Source: Streptomyces luteolifulvus (GTDB lineage Bacteria > Actinomycetota > Actinomycetes > Streptomycetales > Streptomycetaceae). Taken from it: a DNA stretch of 64,000 nucleotides. This document shows positions 17,387 through 26,200 of this stretch, piece by piece. Below the pieces are notes generated by a model that saw nothing but the letters and a program-made list of their open reading frames with translations, made no database searches and was not told the DNA's origin. The position numbers and the translations under genes are program-made. Location: positions 1 to 64,000 of the forward strand of contig NZ_VZRB01000026.1 in the NCBI RefSeq assembly GCF_008806595.1, read 5' to 3'. Numbering within the stretch: the stretch's first letter is position 1; each line of letters begins with the position of its first letter.

Positions 17387-19081
17387 CTACGGAGCGGCCA
17401 CGGTGGGGTCGCCGCCGCCCGCGGGCGGCGTGGGCGAGCCCCCCGGGTCGGTCGGGGCGGTGTCGCTGGGGGTCGGTTCCGGGTCCGGTGACGAGGGCGG
17501 GTCGGCCGGCGTGGGGTCCGAGACGACCGTTGCCGTCGGTGTCGGGTCCGGGCCGGGCGGGGGCGGGTCGCCCGGGTCGGGGTCGGAGGGACGGGGCGCC
17601 CTGCCGTAACCCTCGATGGTCACGACGGCACCGGCGGGCGCGATCGCCACGCGCGCGCTCCAGCGGCCGGACGGCTCGCGCAGATGATCGACGTACACCT
17701 TGATCGTCACCGTGTCACCGGGGTCGAGGGTTCCCGACGACCGGCTCAGATAGAGCCAGGGGGCGGCCGTGGTCGCGGACCAGCGGACCGGGGCGGACCC
17801 GGTCGCGGTGAGGGTGATGAGTGTGGTGTCGCCGCTGTGCCCGGCCGACACACCCAGGCGGGCCTGGCCCTTCCGGTCGCCGCCGGTGACGCTGACGACC
17901 TCGACGGAGACAGCACCGGAACCCTTGCCGAAGCGGCCGCCGGGGCTGGTCCTGGCGTTGCCAGCATTCGCGTATCCGTCGCCCGCCGCCTCACCGTCGA
18001 GACTGCCCGGGCCCCGCGCCTCGCTGGCCGAGGCCGAGCGGCCGTCCTGGCCCTCGACGGCCGGCTCACCCCGGTACGCGGCCCACAGGGCGAGCACCGG
18101 GGCGGCGACGACGGTGGCGACGACCGTCGTCGTGACGGCACGCGCGCGCAGGCGCTCTCTTCGGGCGGCGCGGTCCTTGGGGTCCATCGGAAATCCGCGC
18201 CGGTCGAAGCGCGGGGCGGCGCTCCCCCGCGCGCGGGGAAGGTGCGCCACGGCGGAGCGCAGGGCCGCGCGGGGCGCCTCCAGGACCGGCAGCTCGGCGG
18301 GCGTGACACTGGCGCCGGGCCAGCGGCCGGGCACGGCGCGCTCGGCGGTACGGCGGCAGCGCGGGCAGTCGTCGACATGCCGGACGAGCTCACGGCGTAC
18401 AGCCGTACTGAGCACGAGCCGGCTGTCGCCCGTGAGACGGGCCACGTCCGGGCAGGCGCCGGTCTCGACGACGGCGAGCGCCGCGCGCGTGCGCTCCACT
18501 TCGCAGGCGGCCGTGGCGAGCAGCTCGCGGGCTGCTGCCGGGTCCATGCCGAGGACGGCGGCGACCTCGGGGGCGGCCAAGTGGTGGCGCACGGCGAGTT
18601 CGAGCGCCTCGCGCTGCTCCGGGGTGGTGCCGGCCGCCTCCGGCCAGGCGAGCAGGGCGAGTTCACGCCGGCGCTGCTTCTGGGTCTCTTCGGCGACCGG
18701 CGGTGCGGCGGGCTGTGCGGGAGGCTTCCGGCCGGCGGTGGGGCGGCCCGCCGCGTGGGTGCCCTGACGTTTCTGCCTGGCCTCGGCCAGCTTGCGCAGA
18801 CACGCCCAGCGGGCCAGTGCGTACAGCCAGGCCCTGCGGTCGTCGGCGCCGTCCGGGCCACGGCGGCGCTCGGCGAGCGCGAGGGCGTCCCCGAGGGCGG
18901 CGGTCGCCGCCTCGTGCTCGCACAGCACGGACAGACAGTAGGTGAACAGGCCGTCCAGATACGGCTCGCAGCGCGCGAACGGCCGCTGGGCCAGCGAGCG
19001 TGCGGCGGCGCGGTCACGCGCTTCCCGGTGGGCCCGGTGAGCGCCGGTGGTACGGATCGAGGTCTCCGAACTGCTGCTCAT
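17387..19081 (-). CDS. Sigma-like / zinc-finger anti-sigma-like / membrane / BACON-type fusion protein
   Basis: A 564-aa multidomain protein. Residues about 35-105 resemble ECF sigma region 2 and about 150-205 region 4 (QREALELAVRHHLAAPEVAAVLG), but both are divergent. A zinc-finger anti-sigma-like motif follows (His235, Cys239, Cys242 in HVDDCPRC), then one membrane segment (about 315-335), an extracellular beta-domain resembling BACON (about 400-495) and a Pro/Ser/Thr tail (496-564). A regulatory protein tying an extracellular domain to transcription is inferred. ATG 19081 is chosen, but the frame stays open to 19132 and no ribosome site is convincing. Confidence 0.72.
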   Translation of the reverse strand: MSSSSETSIRTTGAHRAHREARDRAAARSLAQRPFARCEPYLDGLFTYCLSVLCEHEAATAALGDALALAERRRGPDGADDRRAWLYALARWACLRKLAEARQKRQGTHAAGRPTAGRKPPAQPAAPPVAEETQKQRRRELALLAWPEAAGTTPEQREALELAVRHHLAAPEVAAVLGMDPAAARELLATAACEVERTRAALAVVETGACPDVARLTGDSRLVLSTAVRRELVRHVDDCPRCRRTAERAVPGRWPGASVTPAELPVLEAPRAALRSAVAHLPRARGSAAPRFDRRGFPMDPKDRAARRERLRARAVTTTVVATVVAAPVLALWAAYRGEPAVEGQDGRSASASEARGPGSLDGEAAGDGYANAGNARTSPGGRFGKGSGAVSVEVVSVTGGDRKGQARLGVSAGHSGDTTLITLTATGSAPVRWSATTAAPWLYLSRSSGTLDPGDTVTIKVYVDHLREPSGRWSARVAIAPAGAVVTIEGYGRAPRPSDPDPGDPPPPGPDPTPTATVVSDPTPADPPSSPDPEPTPSDTAPTDPGGSPTPPAGGGDPTVAAP

Positions 19082-19253
19082 CCATGGACCGTAGGCGGCG
19101 TACGGCAGCCCCTTCCTCCCGCTTGAGCACATTTAATCCGTACGGGTGAAACGATCCCTCATGTCCATGGTCCCGTGAGCGGCCGGGCAGCGCGGGAGGA
19201 ACACCATCCTCCGCCCTCGGGCGTTGTCAGTGGCCTCGGCTACGGTTCCGTCC

Positions 19254-20663
19254 ATGGCTGCCCGTGCGAAGACCACCAAGGACCGTCCGTCCTACCGCTG
19301 CACCGAGTGCGGCTGGCAGACGGCCAAGTGGCTCGGCCGCTGCCCGGAATGCCAGGCATGGGGGACGGTCGAGGAGTACGGCGCGCCCGCTGTCCGTACG
19401 ACGACGCCGGGACGTGTCACCACCTCCGCCCTGCCCATCGGCCAGGTCGACGGGCGCCAGGCCACCGCCCGTCCCACCGGTGTGCCCGAGCTGGACCGGG
19501 TGCTCGGCGGCGGGCTGGTGCCCGGTGCCGTCGTCCTGCTCGCGGGCGAGCCCGGCGTCGGCAAGTCCACGCTCCTGCTCGACGTGGCGGCCAAGTCGGC
19601 GAGTGACGAGCACCGCACCCTGTATGTGACCGGCGAGGAGTCGGCGAGCCAGGTGCGGCTGCGCGCCGACCGCATCAAGGCCATCGACGACCACCTGTAT
19701 CTGGCCGCCGAGACCGATCTGGCCGCCGTGCTCGGCCACTTGGACGCGGTCAAGCCGTCGCTGCTGATCCTCGACTCGGTGCAGACGGTCGCCTCGCCGG
19801 AGATCGACGGCGCCCCCGGCGGCATGGCGCAGGTGCGGGAGGTCGCGGGGGCCCTGATCCGGGCCTCCAAGGAGCGCGGGATGTCCACGCTCCTTGTGGG
19901 CCATGTCACCAAGGACGGCGCCATCGCCGGGCCCCGTCTCCTCGAACACCTCGTGGACGTCGTCCTGCACTTCGAGGGCGACCGCCACGCACGCCTCCGG
20001 CTCGTACGCGGTGTCAAGAACCGCTACGGCGCGACGGACGAGGTCGGCTGCTTCGAACTGCACGACGAGGGCATCACGGGGCTTGCCGACCCGAGCGGGC
20101 TTTTCCTGACCCGGCGTGACGAGCCCGTCCCGGGCACCTGCCTGACCGTCACCCTGGAGGGCCGCCGTCCCTTGGTGGCCGAGGTCCAGGCGCTCACCGT
20201 CGACTCGCAGATCCCCTCCCCCCGGCGCACGACCTCGGGTCTGGAGACCTCCCGCGTCTCGATGATGCTGGCCGTCCTCGAACAGCGGGGCCGGATCAGC
20301 GCCCTGGGCAAAAGGGACATCTACTCCGCGACGGTCGGCGGTGTGAAGCTCTCGGAGCCCGCCGCCGACCTCGCGATCGCCCTGGCGCTGGCGTCGGCCG
20401 CGAGCGACACCCCGCTGCCGCAGAACCTCGTCGCGATCGGCGAGGTGGGACTCGCGGGCGAGGTGAGACGGGTCACGGGCGTCCAGCGCCGGCTCACCGA
20501 AGCACACCGTCTGGGCTTCACGCACGCCCTGGTACCGGCCGATCCCGGCAAGATCCCGCCAGGCATGAAGGTGCTGGAAGTGGCGGACGTGGGGGACGCC
20601 CTGAGAGTCCTTCCGCGCTCGCGTCGACGAGACGCCCCACAGGAGGCGGAGGACCGCCGGTAG
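19254..20663 (+). CDS. radA: DNA repair protein RadA
   Basis: A RecA-like branch-migration ATPase for recombinational repair. The 469-aa protein has the N-terminal zinc finger (Cys16, Cys19, Cys30, Cys33), Walker A GEPGVGKSTL, the RadA-specific KNRYG motif (GVKNRYGATDEVG) and a C-terminal Lon-protease-like domain. Length is normal. TACGGT seven bases before ATG 19254 suggests a leaderless transcript; a TTG further upstream at 19224 is less likely. It lies 81 bp upstream of disA. RadA is known to inhibit DisA in other bacteria, which fits the pairing. Confidence 0.96.
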   Translation: MAARAKTTKDRPSYRCTECGWQTAKWLGRCPECQAWGTVEEYGAPAVRTTTPGRVTTSALPIGQVDGRQATARPTGVPELDRVLGGGLVPGAVVLLAGEPGVGKSTLLLDVAAKSASDEHRTLYVTGEESASQVRLRADRIKAIDDHLYLAAETDLAAVLGHLDAVKPSLLILDSVQTVASPEIDGAPGGMAQVREVAGALIRASKERGMSTLLVGHVTKDGAIAGPRLLEHLVDVVLHFEGDRHARLRLVRGVKNRYGATDEVGCFELHDEGITGLADPSGLFLTRRDEPVPGTCLTVTLEGRRPLVAEVQALTVDSQIPSPRRTTSGLETSRVSMMLAVLEQRGRISALGKRDIYSATVGGVKLSEPAADLAIALALASAASDTPLPQNLVAIGEVGLAGEVRRVTGVQRRLTEAHRLGFTHALVPADPGKIPPGMKVLEVADVGDALRVLPRSRRRDAPQEAEDRR

Positions 20664-20744
20664 ACTTTGCCCTGGTCTCGCCCGTCCGTACGAACCGAGA
20701 GTGCGGACGGGAGCGCCAGAAGAACCTGCGACCGGAGGAGTGCA

Positions 20745-21869
20745 GTGGCAGCCAACGACCGGGCAGCAGCTCCCGGAAAGTCCGGTGGGAGTTCCGGTGC
20801 CGATGGCCTGATGCGCGCCTCACTGAGCGCCGTGGCACCCGGCACGGCGCTGCGCGACGGCCTGGAGCGGGTTCTCCGCGGCAACACCGGCGGCCTCATC
20901 GTGCTCGGCTCCGACAAGACCGTCGAGACCATGTGCACGGGTGGATTCGTCCTGGATGTCGAGTTCACCGCGACCCGGCTGCGCGAGCTGTGCAAGCTGG
21001 ACGGCGGCATCGTGCTGTCCTCGGACCTGTCGAAGATCCTGCGGGCCGGGGTGCAGCTGCTCCCGGACCCGACGATCCCCACCGAGGAGACGGGCACCCG
21101 GCACCGCACCGCGGACCGGGTCAGCAAGCAGGTCGGCTTCCCCGTCGTCTCCGTCTCCCAGTCCATGCGGCTGATCGCGCTGTACGTGGACGGCCAGCGC
21201 CGCGTCCTGGAGGACTCGGCGGCGATCCTGTCCCGTGCCAACCAGGCCCTGGCGACCCTGGAGCGCTACAAGCTCCGCCTCGACGAGGTCGCGGGGACGC
21301 TGTCGGCGCTGGAGATCGAGGACCTGGTGACCGTGCGGGACGTCTCCGCGGTGGCCCAGCGTCTGGAGATGGTGCGCCGTATCGCCACCGAGATCGCGGA
21401 ATACGTGGTCGAACTGGGCACGGACGGACGGCTGCTCGCCCTCCAGCTGGACGAGCTGATCGCGGGCGTGGAGCCCGAGCGCGAGCTCGTCGTGCGGGAC
21501 TATGTCCCCGAGCCCACCGCCAAGCGCTCCCGCACGGTCGACGAGGCGCTGTACGAGCTCGACGCCCTCACCCATGCCGAGCTCCTCGAACTGCCCACGG
21601 TGGCCCGGGCGTTGGGCTACACCGGCTCGCCCGAGGCGCTCGACTCGGCGGTGTCCCCGCGGGGCTTCCGCCTGCTGGCGAAGGTGCCGCGGCTCCCGGG
21701 CGCGATCATCGACCGGCTCGTGGAACACTTCGGCGGCCTGCAGAAGCTGCTCGCCGCGAGCGTGGACGACCTGCAGACGGTGGACGGCGTCGGCGAGGCC
21801 CGCGCCCGCAGCGTCCGCGAGGGCCTGTCCCGGCTGGCGGAGAGCTCGATCCTAGAGCGGTACGTCTAA
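20745..21869 (+). CDS. disA: DNA integrity scanning protein DisA (diadenylate cyclase)
   Basis: Makes c-di-AMP from two ATP and scans for branched DNA. The 374-aa protein has the DAC domain (about residues 20-150) with the substrate motifs LDGGIVLS and GTRHRTAD, a helical linker, and a C-terminal helix-hairpin-helix domain ([22 protein letters not shown]). Length equals the known streptomycete enzyme. GTG 20745 is preceded by GGAGGAG; an open extension to 20667 has no conserved sequence. It follows radA on the same strand. I searched the window for a ydaO c-di-AMP riboswitch and found none convincing. Confidence 0.96.
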   Translation: MAANDRAAAPGKSGGSSGADGLMRASLSAVAPGTALRDGLERVLRGNTGGLIVLGSDKTVETMCTGGFVLDVEFTATRLRELCKLDGGIVLSSDLSKILRAGVQLLPDPTIPTEETGTRHRTADRVSKQVGFPVVSVSQSMRLIALYVDGQRRVLEDSAAILSRANQALATLERYKLRLDEVAGTLSALEIEDLVTVRDVSAVAQRLEMVRRIATEIAEYVVELGTDGRLLALQLDELIAGVEPERELVVRDYVPEPTAKRSRTVDEALYELDALTHAELLELPTVARALGYTGSPEALDSAVSPRGFRLLAKVPRLPGAIIDRLVEHFGGLQKLLAASVDDLQTVDGVGEARARSVREGLSRLAESSILERYV

Positions 21870-21945
21870 GAAGACGCACCGCCCGCCCGGCTACCGGAGC
21901 GGTGTGTCTCAGGGCGTCCCGAAGGGGCCCGGGGCCGCGTCCCTG

Positions 21946-21975
21946 TGCGGCTCCGCCGCGTGGGCGCGACCAGCC
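21946..21975 (+). repeat. Streptomyces interspersed intergenic repeat, type B (copy 2)
   Basis: Starts TGCGGCTCCGCCGCGTGGGC, matching the inverted copy at 15441-15472. It lies in the convergent gap after disA (21870-22028). That gap also has an imperfect hairpin, AGACGCACCGC with GCGGTGTGTCT (about 21871-21908), which may end disA transcription. Confidence 0.6.
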
Positions 21976-22028
21976 ACGACGGCGCCGCAGACGGCCGACG
22001 ACGCATCGCGGCACGTCCAGCGGAGCGC

Positions 22029-22883
22029 TCAGTCGTTCTCCAGCACGAACGAGGTCCGCGCCTTCGCGTACCCCGGTGTCTTCGCCTCCACCAGATACGT
22101 GCCCGCCGCGGCCGACCCCGCCGGAGGCGTCGCGCAGCGGGCGGCGCTCGGCTTGCGGTCCCACTTCACGGTGTACGTGATGGTGCTGTGGGCGGGCACC
22201 CGGAAGAGTTGGCTGCCGGAGGCCTTCGGGCAGTCGGCGGAGGACCAGTAGGCGTCGTCGGCGCCCGCCCGGGTGATTGTCAGCACCGCGTTCTTCGGGC
22301 CGAGGTCGACCTTGCAGTCGCCGGCGGAGGAGTTCTTCACGGTGAGCTCGATGGCGGGCGTCTGGCCGGGCTCGTACGAGTTGCCGGCGCTGCGCAGGGT
22401 CAACGTGACCGTGCTCGCCGTGCAGTTGGGCAGGGTCGAGCCGACCGGAAGCGCGTCGCCGGTGCTGACACCGCCGGTCGTGCCGCCCACCGAGCCGCCG
22501 CCCGCGGATCCGTCCGAGGAGCCGCCCGAACCGCCGGAGTCACCGGACCCGGAGCCCGTGCCGGTGTCCGATCCGGAACCGGAGCCCGATCCCGACCCGC
22601 CGGAGCCCCCGCCGCTCGACTCGTCGCGCCCGCCCGGCGCTTGGCTGATCGCCGGTCCGGAGCCGGACGGGCCCGGGGTGATCGACGGCGCGGGATTCTT
22701 GCCGTTGGTACCGTCCGCGCCGTTGTTTCCGCCCGACCCGCTGGAGCCGACCACCCAGGCGATCAGCAGCGCCAACAGGGCGAGCATGGACAGCAGTACG
22801 GCCCTCCGACGCCAGTAGATGGAGGAGGGAAGCGGCCCGACAGGATTGCGCAGAGATCCCACGGCGCAAACTGTACGAGACAT
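22029..22883 (-). CDS. Membrane-anchored protein with Gly/Ser linker and extracellular beta-domain
   Basis: A 284-aa protein: a short cytoplasmic N-terminus, one membrane segment (about residues 28-46), a long Gly/Ser/Asp-rich linker (about 50-160) and an extracellular domain with four cysteines (NCTAS, GDCKVD, SADCPKA, AARCATPP) that probably form two disulfides. The C-terminal domain looks immunoglobulin-like, of the DUF4232 kind, but I cannot assign a function. ATG 22883 (MSRTVCAVG) is preferred because conserved sequence starts there. It is divergent from mutY with 134 bp between the starts. Confidence 0.72.
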   Translation of the reverse strand: MSRTVCAVGSLRNPVGPLPSSIYWRRRAVLLSMLALLALLIAWVVGSSGSGGNNGADGTNGKNPAPSITPGPSGSGPAISQAPGGRDESSGGGSGGSGSGSGSGSDTGTGSGSGDSGGSGGSSDGSAGGGSVGGTTGGVSTGDALPVGSTLPNCTASTVTLTLRSAGNSYEPGQTPAIELTVKNSSAGDCKVDLGPKNAVLTITRAGADDAYWSSADCPKASGSQLFRVPAHSTITYTVKWDRKPSAARCATPPAGSAAAGTYLVEAKTPGYAKARTSFVLEND

Positions 22884-23017
22884 CGGGTCGTTCGCTTGTA
22901 CCACCCGCCGCCCGGACCCACAACTTTTCCGGATCATCATCCCGGACACCCTTGTCGTGCCACCTGGGGTGGCGCTCCCGGCGACCCCCCGCTCCCCCGT
23001 GGGAGGATCGGAAGGCC

Positions 23018-23974
23018 ATGACTGCGCCCACGAAGCCCCCGCACAGCAGCCCCTCCGACGCCCTCTCCGGTGCCTCGCAGGGAGAGGACCTCCACGCCCC
23101 CGTCATCGACTGGTTCGACGCGCATGCCCGTGATCTGCCCTGGCGGCGGCCCGAGGCCGGTGCGTGGGGTGTGATGGTCAGCGAGTTCATGCTTCAGCAG
23201 ACGCCGGTGAACCGGGTCCTGCCCGTCTACGAGCAGTGGCTGGCCCGCTGGCCCCGCCCCGCCGATCTCGCCGCGGAAGCCCCCGGCGAGGCCGTCCGCG
23301 CCTGGGGCCGGCTCGGCTACCCGCGCCGCGCCCTGCGGCTGCACGGCGCCGCCCTCGCCATAACGGAACGGCACGACGGCGACGTACCGACCGACCATGC
23401 GCAACTGCTCGCGCTGCCCGGCATCGGCGAGTACACGGCCGCGGCCGTCGCCTCCTTCGCCTACGGACAGCGGCATCCCGTCCTGGACACCAATGTGCGC
23501 CGGGTGTTCGCGCGGGCCGTCACCGGAGTGCAGTACCCGCCGAACGCCACCACCGCCGCCGAACGCAGGCTCGCCCGCACGCTGTTGCCCGAGGACGTGC
23601 CGACCGCCGCGCGCTGGGCCGCCGCCTCCATGGAGCTCGGGGCGCTGGTGTGCACGGCCAAGAACGAGACCTGCGGGCGCTGCCCGATCGCCGCACAGTG
23701 CGCCTGGCGGCTAGCGGGGAAGCCGGAGCACGACGGGCCGCCGCGCCGCGGCCAGACCTACGCGGGCACGGACCGGCAGGTGCGCGGCAAGCTGCTGGCC
23801 GTGCTGCGGGAGGCGCACGCGCCCGTCCCGCAGGCGGCGTTGGACCGGGTGTGGCACGAGCCGGTGCAGCGTGCCCGGGCGCTGGACGGTCTGGTCTCGG
23901 ACGGTCTGGTGGAGCCTCTGCCCGGTGGTCTGTTTCGGTTGCCGCTGACCCCGCCGCACCCCAAATCGCCCTGA
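23018..23974 (+). CDS. mutY: A/G-specific adenine glycosylase
   Basis: Removes adenine mispaired with 8-oxoguanine in base excision repair. The 318-aa protein has the catalytic Glu region (SEFMLQQTPVNRV), the helix-hairpin-helix LPGIGEYTAAAVASFAYG, catalytic Asp in VLDTNVRRVF, and an Fe-S loop CTAKNETCGRCPIAAQC (C-x6-C-x2-C-x5-C). It is shorter than E. coli MutY and the NUDIX-like C-terminal domain is reduced. ATG 23018 follows GGGAGGATCGGAAGG. The next gene, sigE, starts 206 bp downstream with its own regulatory region. Confidence 0.95.
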   Translation: MTAPTKPPHSSPSDALSGASQGEDLHAPVIDWFDAHARDLPWRRPEAGAWGVMVSEFMLQQTPVNRVLPVYEQWLARWPRPADLAAEAPGEAVRAWGRLGYPRRALRLHGAALAITERHDGDVPTDHAQLLALPGIGEYTAAAVASFAYGQRHPVLDTNVRRVFARAVTGVQYPPNATTAAERRLARTLLPEDVPTAARWAAASMELGALVCTAKNETCGRCPIAAQCAWRLAGKPEHDGPPRRGQTYAGTDRQVRGKLLAVLREAHAPVPQAALDRVWHEPVQRARALDGLVSDGLVEPLPGGLFRLPLTPPHPKSP

Positions 23975-24073
23975 ACCAGGGCCATTCGGTGCGCCTCTTT
24001 ACCCCGTTCCTACGGCTGTTACACAACCGACGGACAGCCGAGTGCTGGCCGCGCGCTGCTTCGGACAGCGCCG

Positions 24074-24102
24074 TGACAACCCGTCCGTAGCTTCTTTGCC
24101 AT
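24074..24102 (+). promoter_or_regulatory. Candidate sigE promoter
   Basis: TGACAA (24074-24079), 17 bp, then TGCCAT (24097-24102) lies about 80 bp upstream of sigE within the 206-bp gap. The S. coelicolor sigE promoter is known to be activated by CseB; this placement is plausible, but I see no confirmed CseB site. Confidence 0.35.
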
Positions 24103-24180
24103 GCCGCACGGACCGCGGCACACAGGCAGAGGACAACCGGCAGCAGGCGGGTCGGGAACGGGGACGGGAGGCGGTTGATC

Positions 24181-24720
24181 ATGGCGCAGGGCGAGGTGCT
24201 CGAATTCGAGGAGTACGTCCGCACCCGGCAGGACGCGCTGCTGCGCAGTGCACGCCGGCTGGTCCCGGACCCGGTCGACGCGCAGGATCTGCTGCAGACG
24301 GCACTGGTGCGGACGTACGGCCGCTGGGAGGGCATCTCGGACAAGCGGCTCGCGGACGCCTATCTGCGCCGGGTCATGATCAACACGCGGACGGAGTGGT
24401 GGCGGGCCCGCAAGCTCGAGGAAGTGCCCACCGAGACACTCCCGGAGGCCCCCGTCGACGACTCGACCGAGCAGCACGCGGACCGCGCCCTGCTGATGGA
24501 CGTCATGAAGGTGCTCGCTCCCAAGCAGCGCAGTGTCGTGGTGCTGCGACACTGGGAGCAGATGTCCACGGAGGAGACGGCCGCCGCCCTCGGCATGTCG
24601 GCCGGAACGGTCAAGAGCACGCTGCACCGGGCGCTCGCCCGGCTCCGCGAGGAGCTGGAGAGCCGCGATCTGGACGCACGCGCGCTGGAGCGTGAGGAGC
24701 GGGAGCGTTGCGCGGCCTGA
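24181..24720 (+). CDS. sigE: ECF RNA polymerase sigma factor SigE (cell-envelope stress)
   Basis: Directs transcription of cell-envelope genes under wall stress. The 179-aa protein has sigma region 2 (ARRLVPDPVDAQDLLQTALV and AYLRRVMINTRTEWWR) and region 4 (KQRSVVVLRHWEQMSTEET and SAGTVKSTLHRALARL). The sequence is nearly that of S. coelicolor SigE as I recall it. ATG 24181 is chosen; a TTG two codons upstream is also open. It heads the sigE-cseA-cseB-cseC operon, where the CseB/CseC system activates sigE and no anti-sigma gene is present. A hairpin 8 bp after its stop may limit read-through. Confidence 0.97.
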   Translation: MAQGEVLEFEEYVRTRQDALLRSARRLVPDPVDAQDLLQTALVRTYGRWEGISDKRLADAYLRRVMINTRTEWWRARKLEEVPTETLPEAPVDDSTEQHADRALLMDVMKVLAPKQRSVVVLRHWEQMSTEETAAALGMSAGTVKSTLHRALARLREELESRDLDARALEREERERCAA

Positions 24721-25364
24721 TCTGCGCCGGGCCAACACCGGCCCGAGGGACCAAACAGGCGGCGATCACGGCACTGGCCGTGGTCGCCGCCCTCGCCCTT
24801 TCCGTCTCCGCGTGCGGCACGGGCGGGACCGGTGCCCGCGACGAGGGCCCGGCGCACTCCGACTATGTGGCGGGCGCCACACCCTCGCCCGCCTCGGCCG
24901 CTCCCAGCAGCACCCCCGACCCGGTGGACGCGGTGCGTCTCGTCAAGGCGGATCCCCAGGTCTCCAGGGAGGTCAAGAGCGAACTGAAGCCGTGCGTCGG
25001 CGACGAGTACCCCGTCGACGTCTCCTACGGCGACCTGACCGGGGCGTCGGCCGAGGACGTCGTGGTCAACGTTCTGACGTGCAGTGACGCGGTCGGAGTC
25101 GGCTCGTACGTATATCGCGCGGACGACGGCCGGTACGAGAATGTGTTCAAGTCCGAGGAGCCTCCGGTCTACGCAGAGATAGACCGGGGCGCCCTGGTGG
25201 TGACCAAGCAGGTGTACGAGGGGGGCGATCGGGTGTCGAGCCCGTCCGGCGAGGACGTGATCACCTACGCCTGGACCTCGGGCCGGTTCGTCAAGAAGTA
25301 CAGCACGCGCACCGAGTACAGCGACGCCGTCGGGGGCGAGCCCTCGCCGGTGCCCGACACCTGA
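24708..25364 (+). CDS. cseA: CseA lipoprotein
   Basis: A 218-aa extracytoplasmic lipoprotein. Its signal peptide ends in the lipobox LSVSAC with lipidated Cys36, followed by a Gly/Ser/Pro-rich spacer and a conserved domain with two further cysteines. The TTG start at 24708 overlaps the end of sigE by 13 bp, indicating coupled translation. In S. coelicolor CseA dampens activity of the SigE pathway, probably by acting on CseC outside the membrane. A 114-bp gap with a small GC hairpin (25366-25383) separates it from cseB. Confidence 0.93.
   Translation: MRGLICAGPTPARGTKQAAITALAVVAALALSVSACGTGGTGARDEGPAHSDYVAGATPSPASAAPSSTPDPVDAVRLVKADPQVSREVKSELKPCVGDEYPVDVSYGDLTGASAEDVVVNVLTCSDAVGVGSYVYRADDGRYENVFKSEEPPVYAEIDRGALVVTKQVYEGGDRVSSPSGEDVITYAWTSGRFVKKYSTRTEYSDAVGGEPSPVPDT
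24728..24745 (+). terminator. Candidate attenuating hairpin between sigE and cseA
   Basis: CGGGCC (24728-24733) and GGCCCG (24740-24745) form a 6-bp stem with a 6-nt loop, 8 bp after the sigE stop and within the cseA 5' coding sequence. In S. coelicolor most transcripts from the sigE promoter are reported to end just after sigE; this is the visible candidate here. Confidence 0.4.
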
Positions 25365-25478
25365 GCCGCGGATCTCCCCGCGGAGTGAACCGATCGGGCC
25401 CCCCGGTCCGATTATCTGGTACCGGTCCATGGGCGACCGTTCACGAGCAACGGCAGAACGAGAGGTGAGAACAGCGGG

Positions 25479-26183
25479 ATGGCAGACCAGACCCATGTCC
25501 TGTTCGTCGAGGACGACGACGTCATCCGCGAGGCCACCCAGCTCGCCCTGGAGCGGGACGGCTTCGCGGTCACGGCCATGCCCGACGGGCTGTCGGGCCT
25601 GGAGGCGTTCCGCGCCGACCGCCCCGACATCGCCCTCCTGGACGTCATGGTCCCCGGCCTCGACGGGGTCAGCCTCTGCCGCCGTATCCGGGACGAGTCG
25701 ACCGTCCCGGTGATCATGCTGTCCGCCCGTGCCGACTCGATCGACGTCGTCCTGGGTCTGGAGGCCGGCGCCGACGACTATGTGACGAAGCCGTTCGACG
25801 GTGCCGTCCTGGTCGCCCGGATCCGCGCGGTGCTGCGCCGATTCGGTCACGCCGGCGGCAGCGACCGGGCGGACGACTCCGCCGCCGCGGCGGACGCCGG
25901 CGTGCTCACCTTCGGCGAACTGGAGGTCGACACCGAGGGCATGGAGGTGCGCCGGGCCGGTCAGCCGGTGGCGCTGACGCCGACCGAGATGCGGCTGCTG
26001 CTGGAGTTCTCCTCCGCTCCGGGCACGGTCCTGTCCCGCGACAAGCTCCTGGAGCGCGTGTGGGACTACGGCTGGGGCGGGGACACCCGCGTGGTGGACG
26101 TCCATGTGCAGCGGCTGCGTACGAAGATCGGCCAGGACCGGATCGAGACGGTCCGCGGCTTCGGCTACAAGTTGAAGGCCTGA
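25479..26183 (+). CDS. cseB: Response regulator CseB
   Basis: A 234-aa OmpR/PhoB-type regulator. The receiver domain has the acidic pocket EDDD near residues 11-14, phospho-acceptor Asp55 (ALLDVMVPG) and the conserved Lys in YVTKPFDG. The C-terminal winged helix (about 140-230) includes LTPTEMRLL and RTKIGQDRIETVRGFGYKL. It is phosphorylated by CseC and activates sigE. It lies 17 bp upstream of cseC, with which it is certainly co-transcribed. Confidence 0.96.
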   Translation: MADQTHVLFVEDDDVIREATQLALERDGFAVTAMPDGLSGLEAFRADRPDIALLDVMVPGLDGVSLCRRIRDESTVPVIMLSARADSIDVVLGLEAGADDYVTKPFDGAVLVARIRAVLRRFGHAGGSDRADDSAAAADAGVLTFGELEVDTEGMEVRRAGQPVALTPTEMRLLLEFSSAPGTVLSRDKLLERVWDYGWGGDTRVVDVHVQRLRTKIGQDRIETVRGFGYKLKA

Positions 26184-26200
26184 GCAGGGGTATCAGAAGT

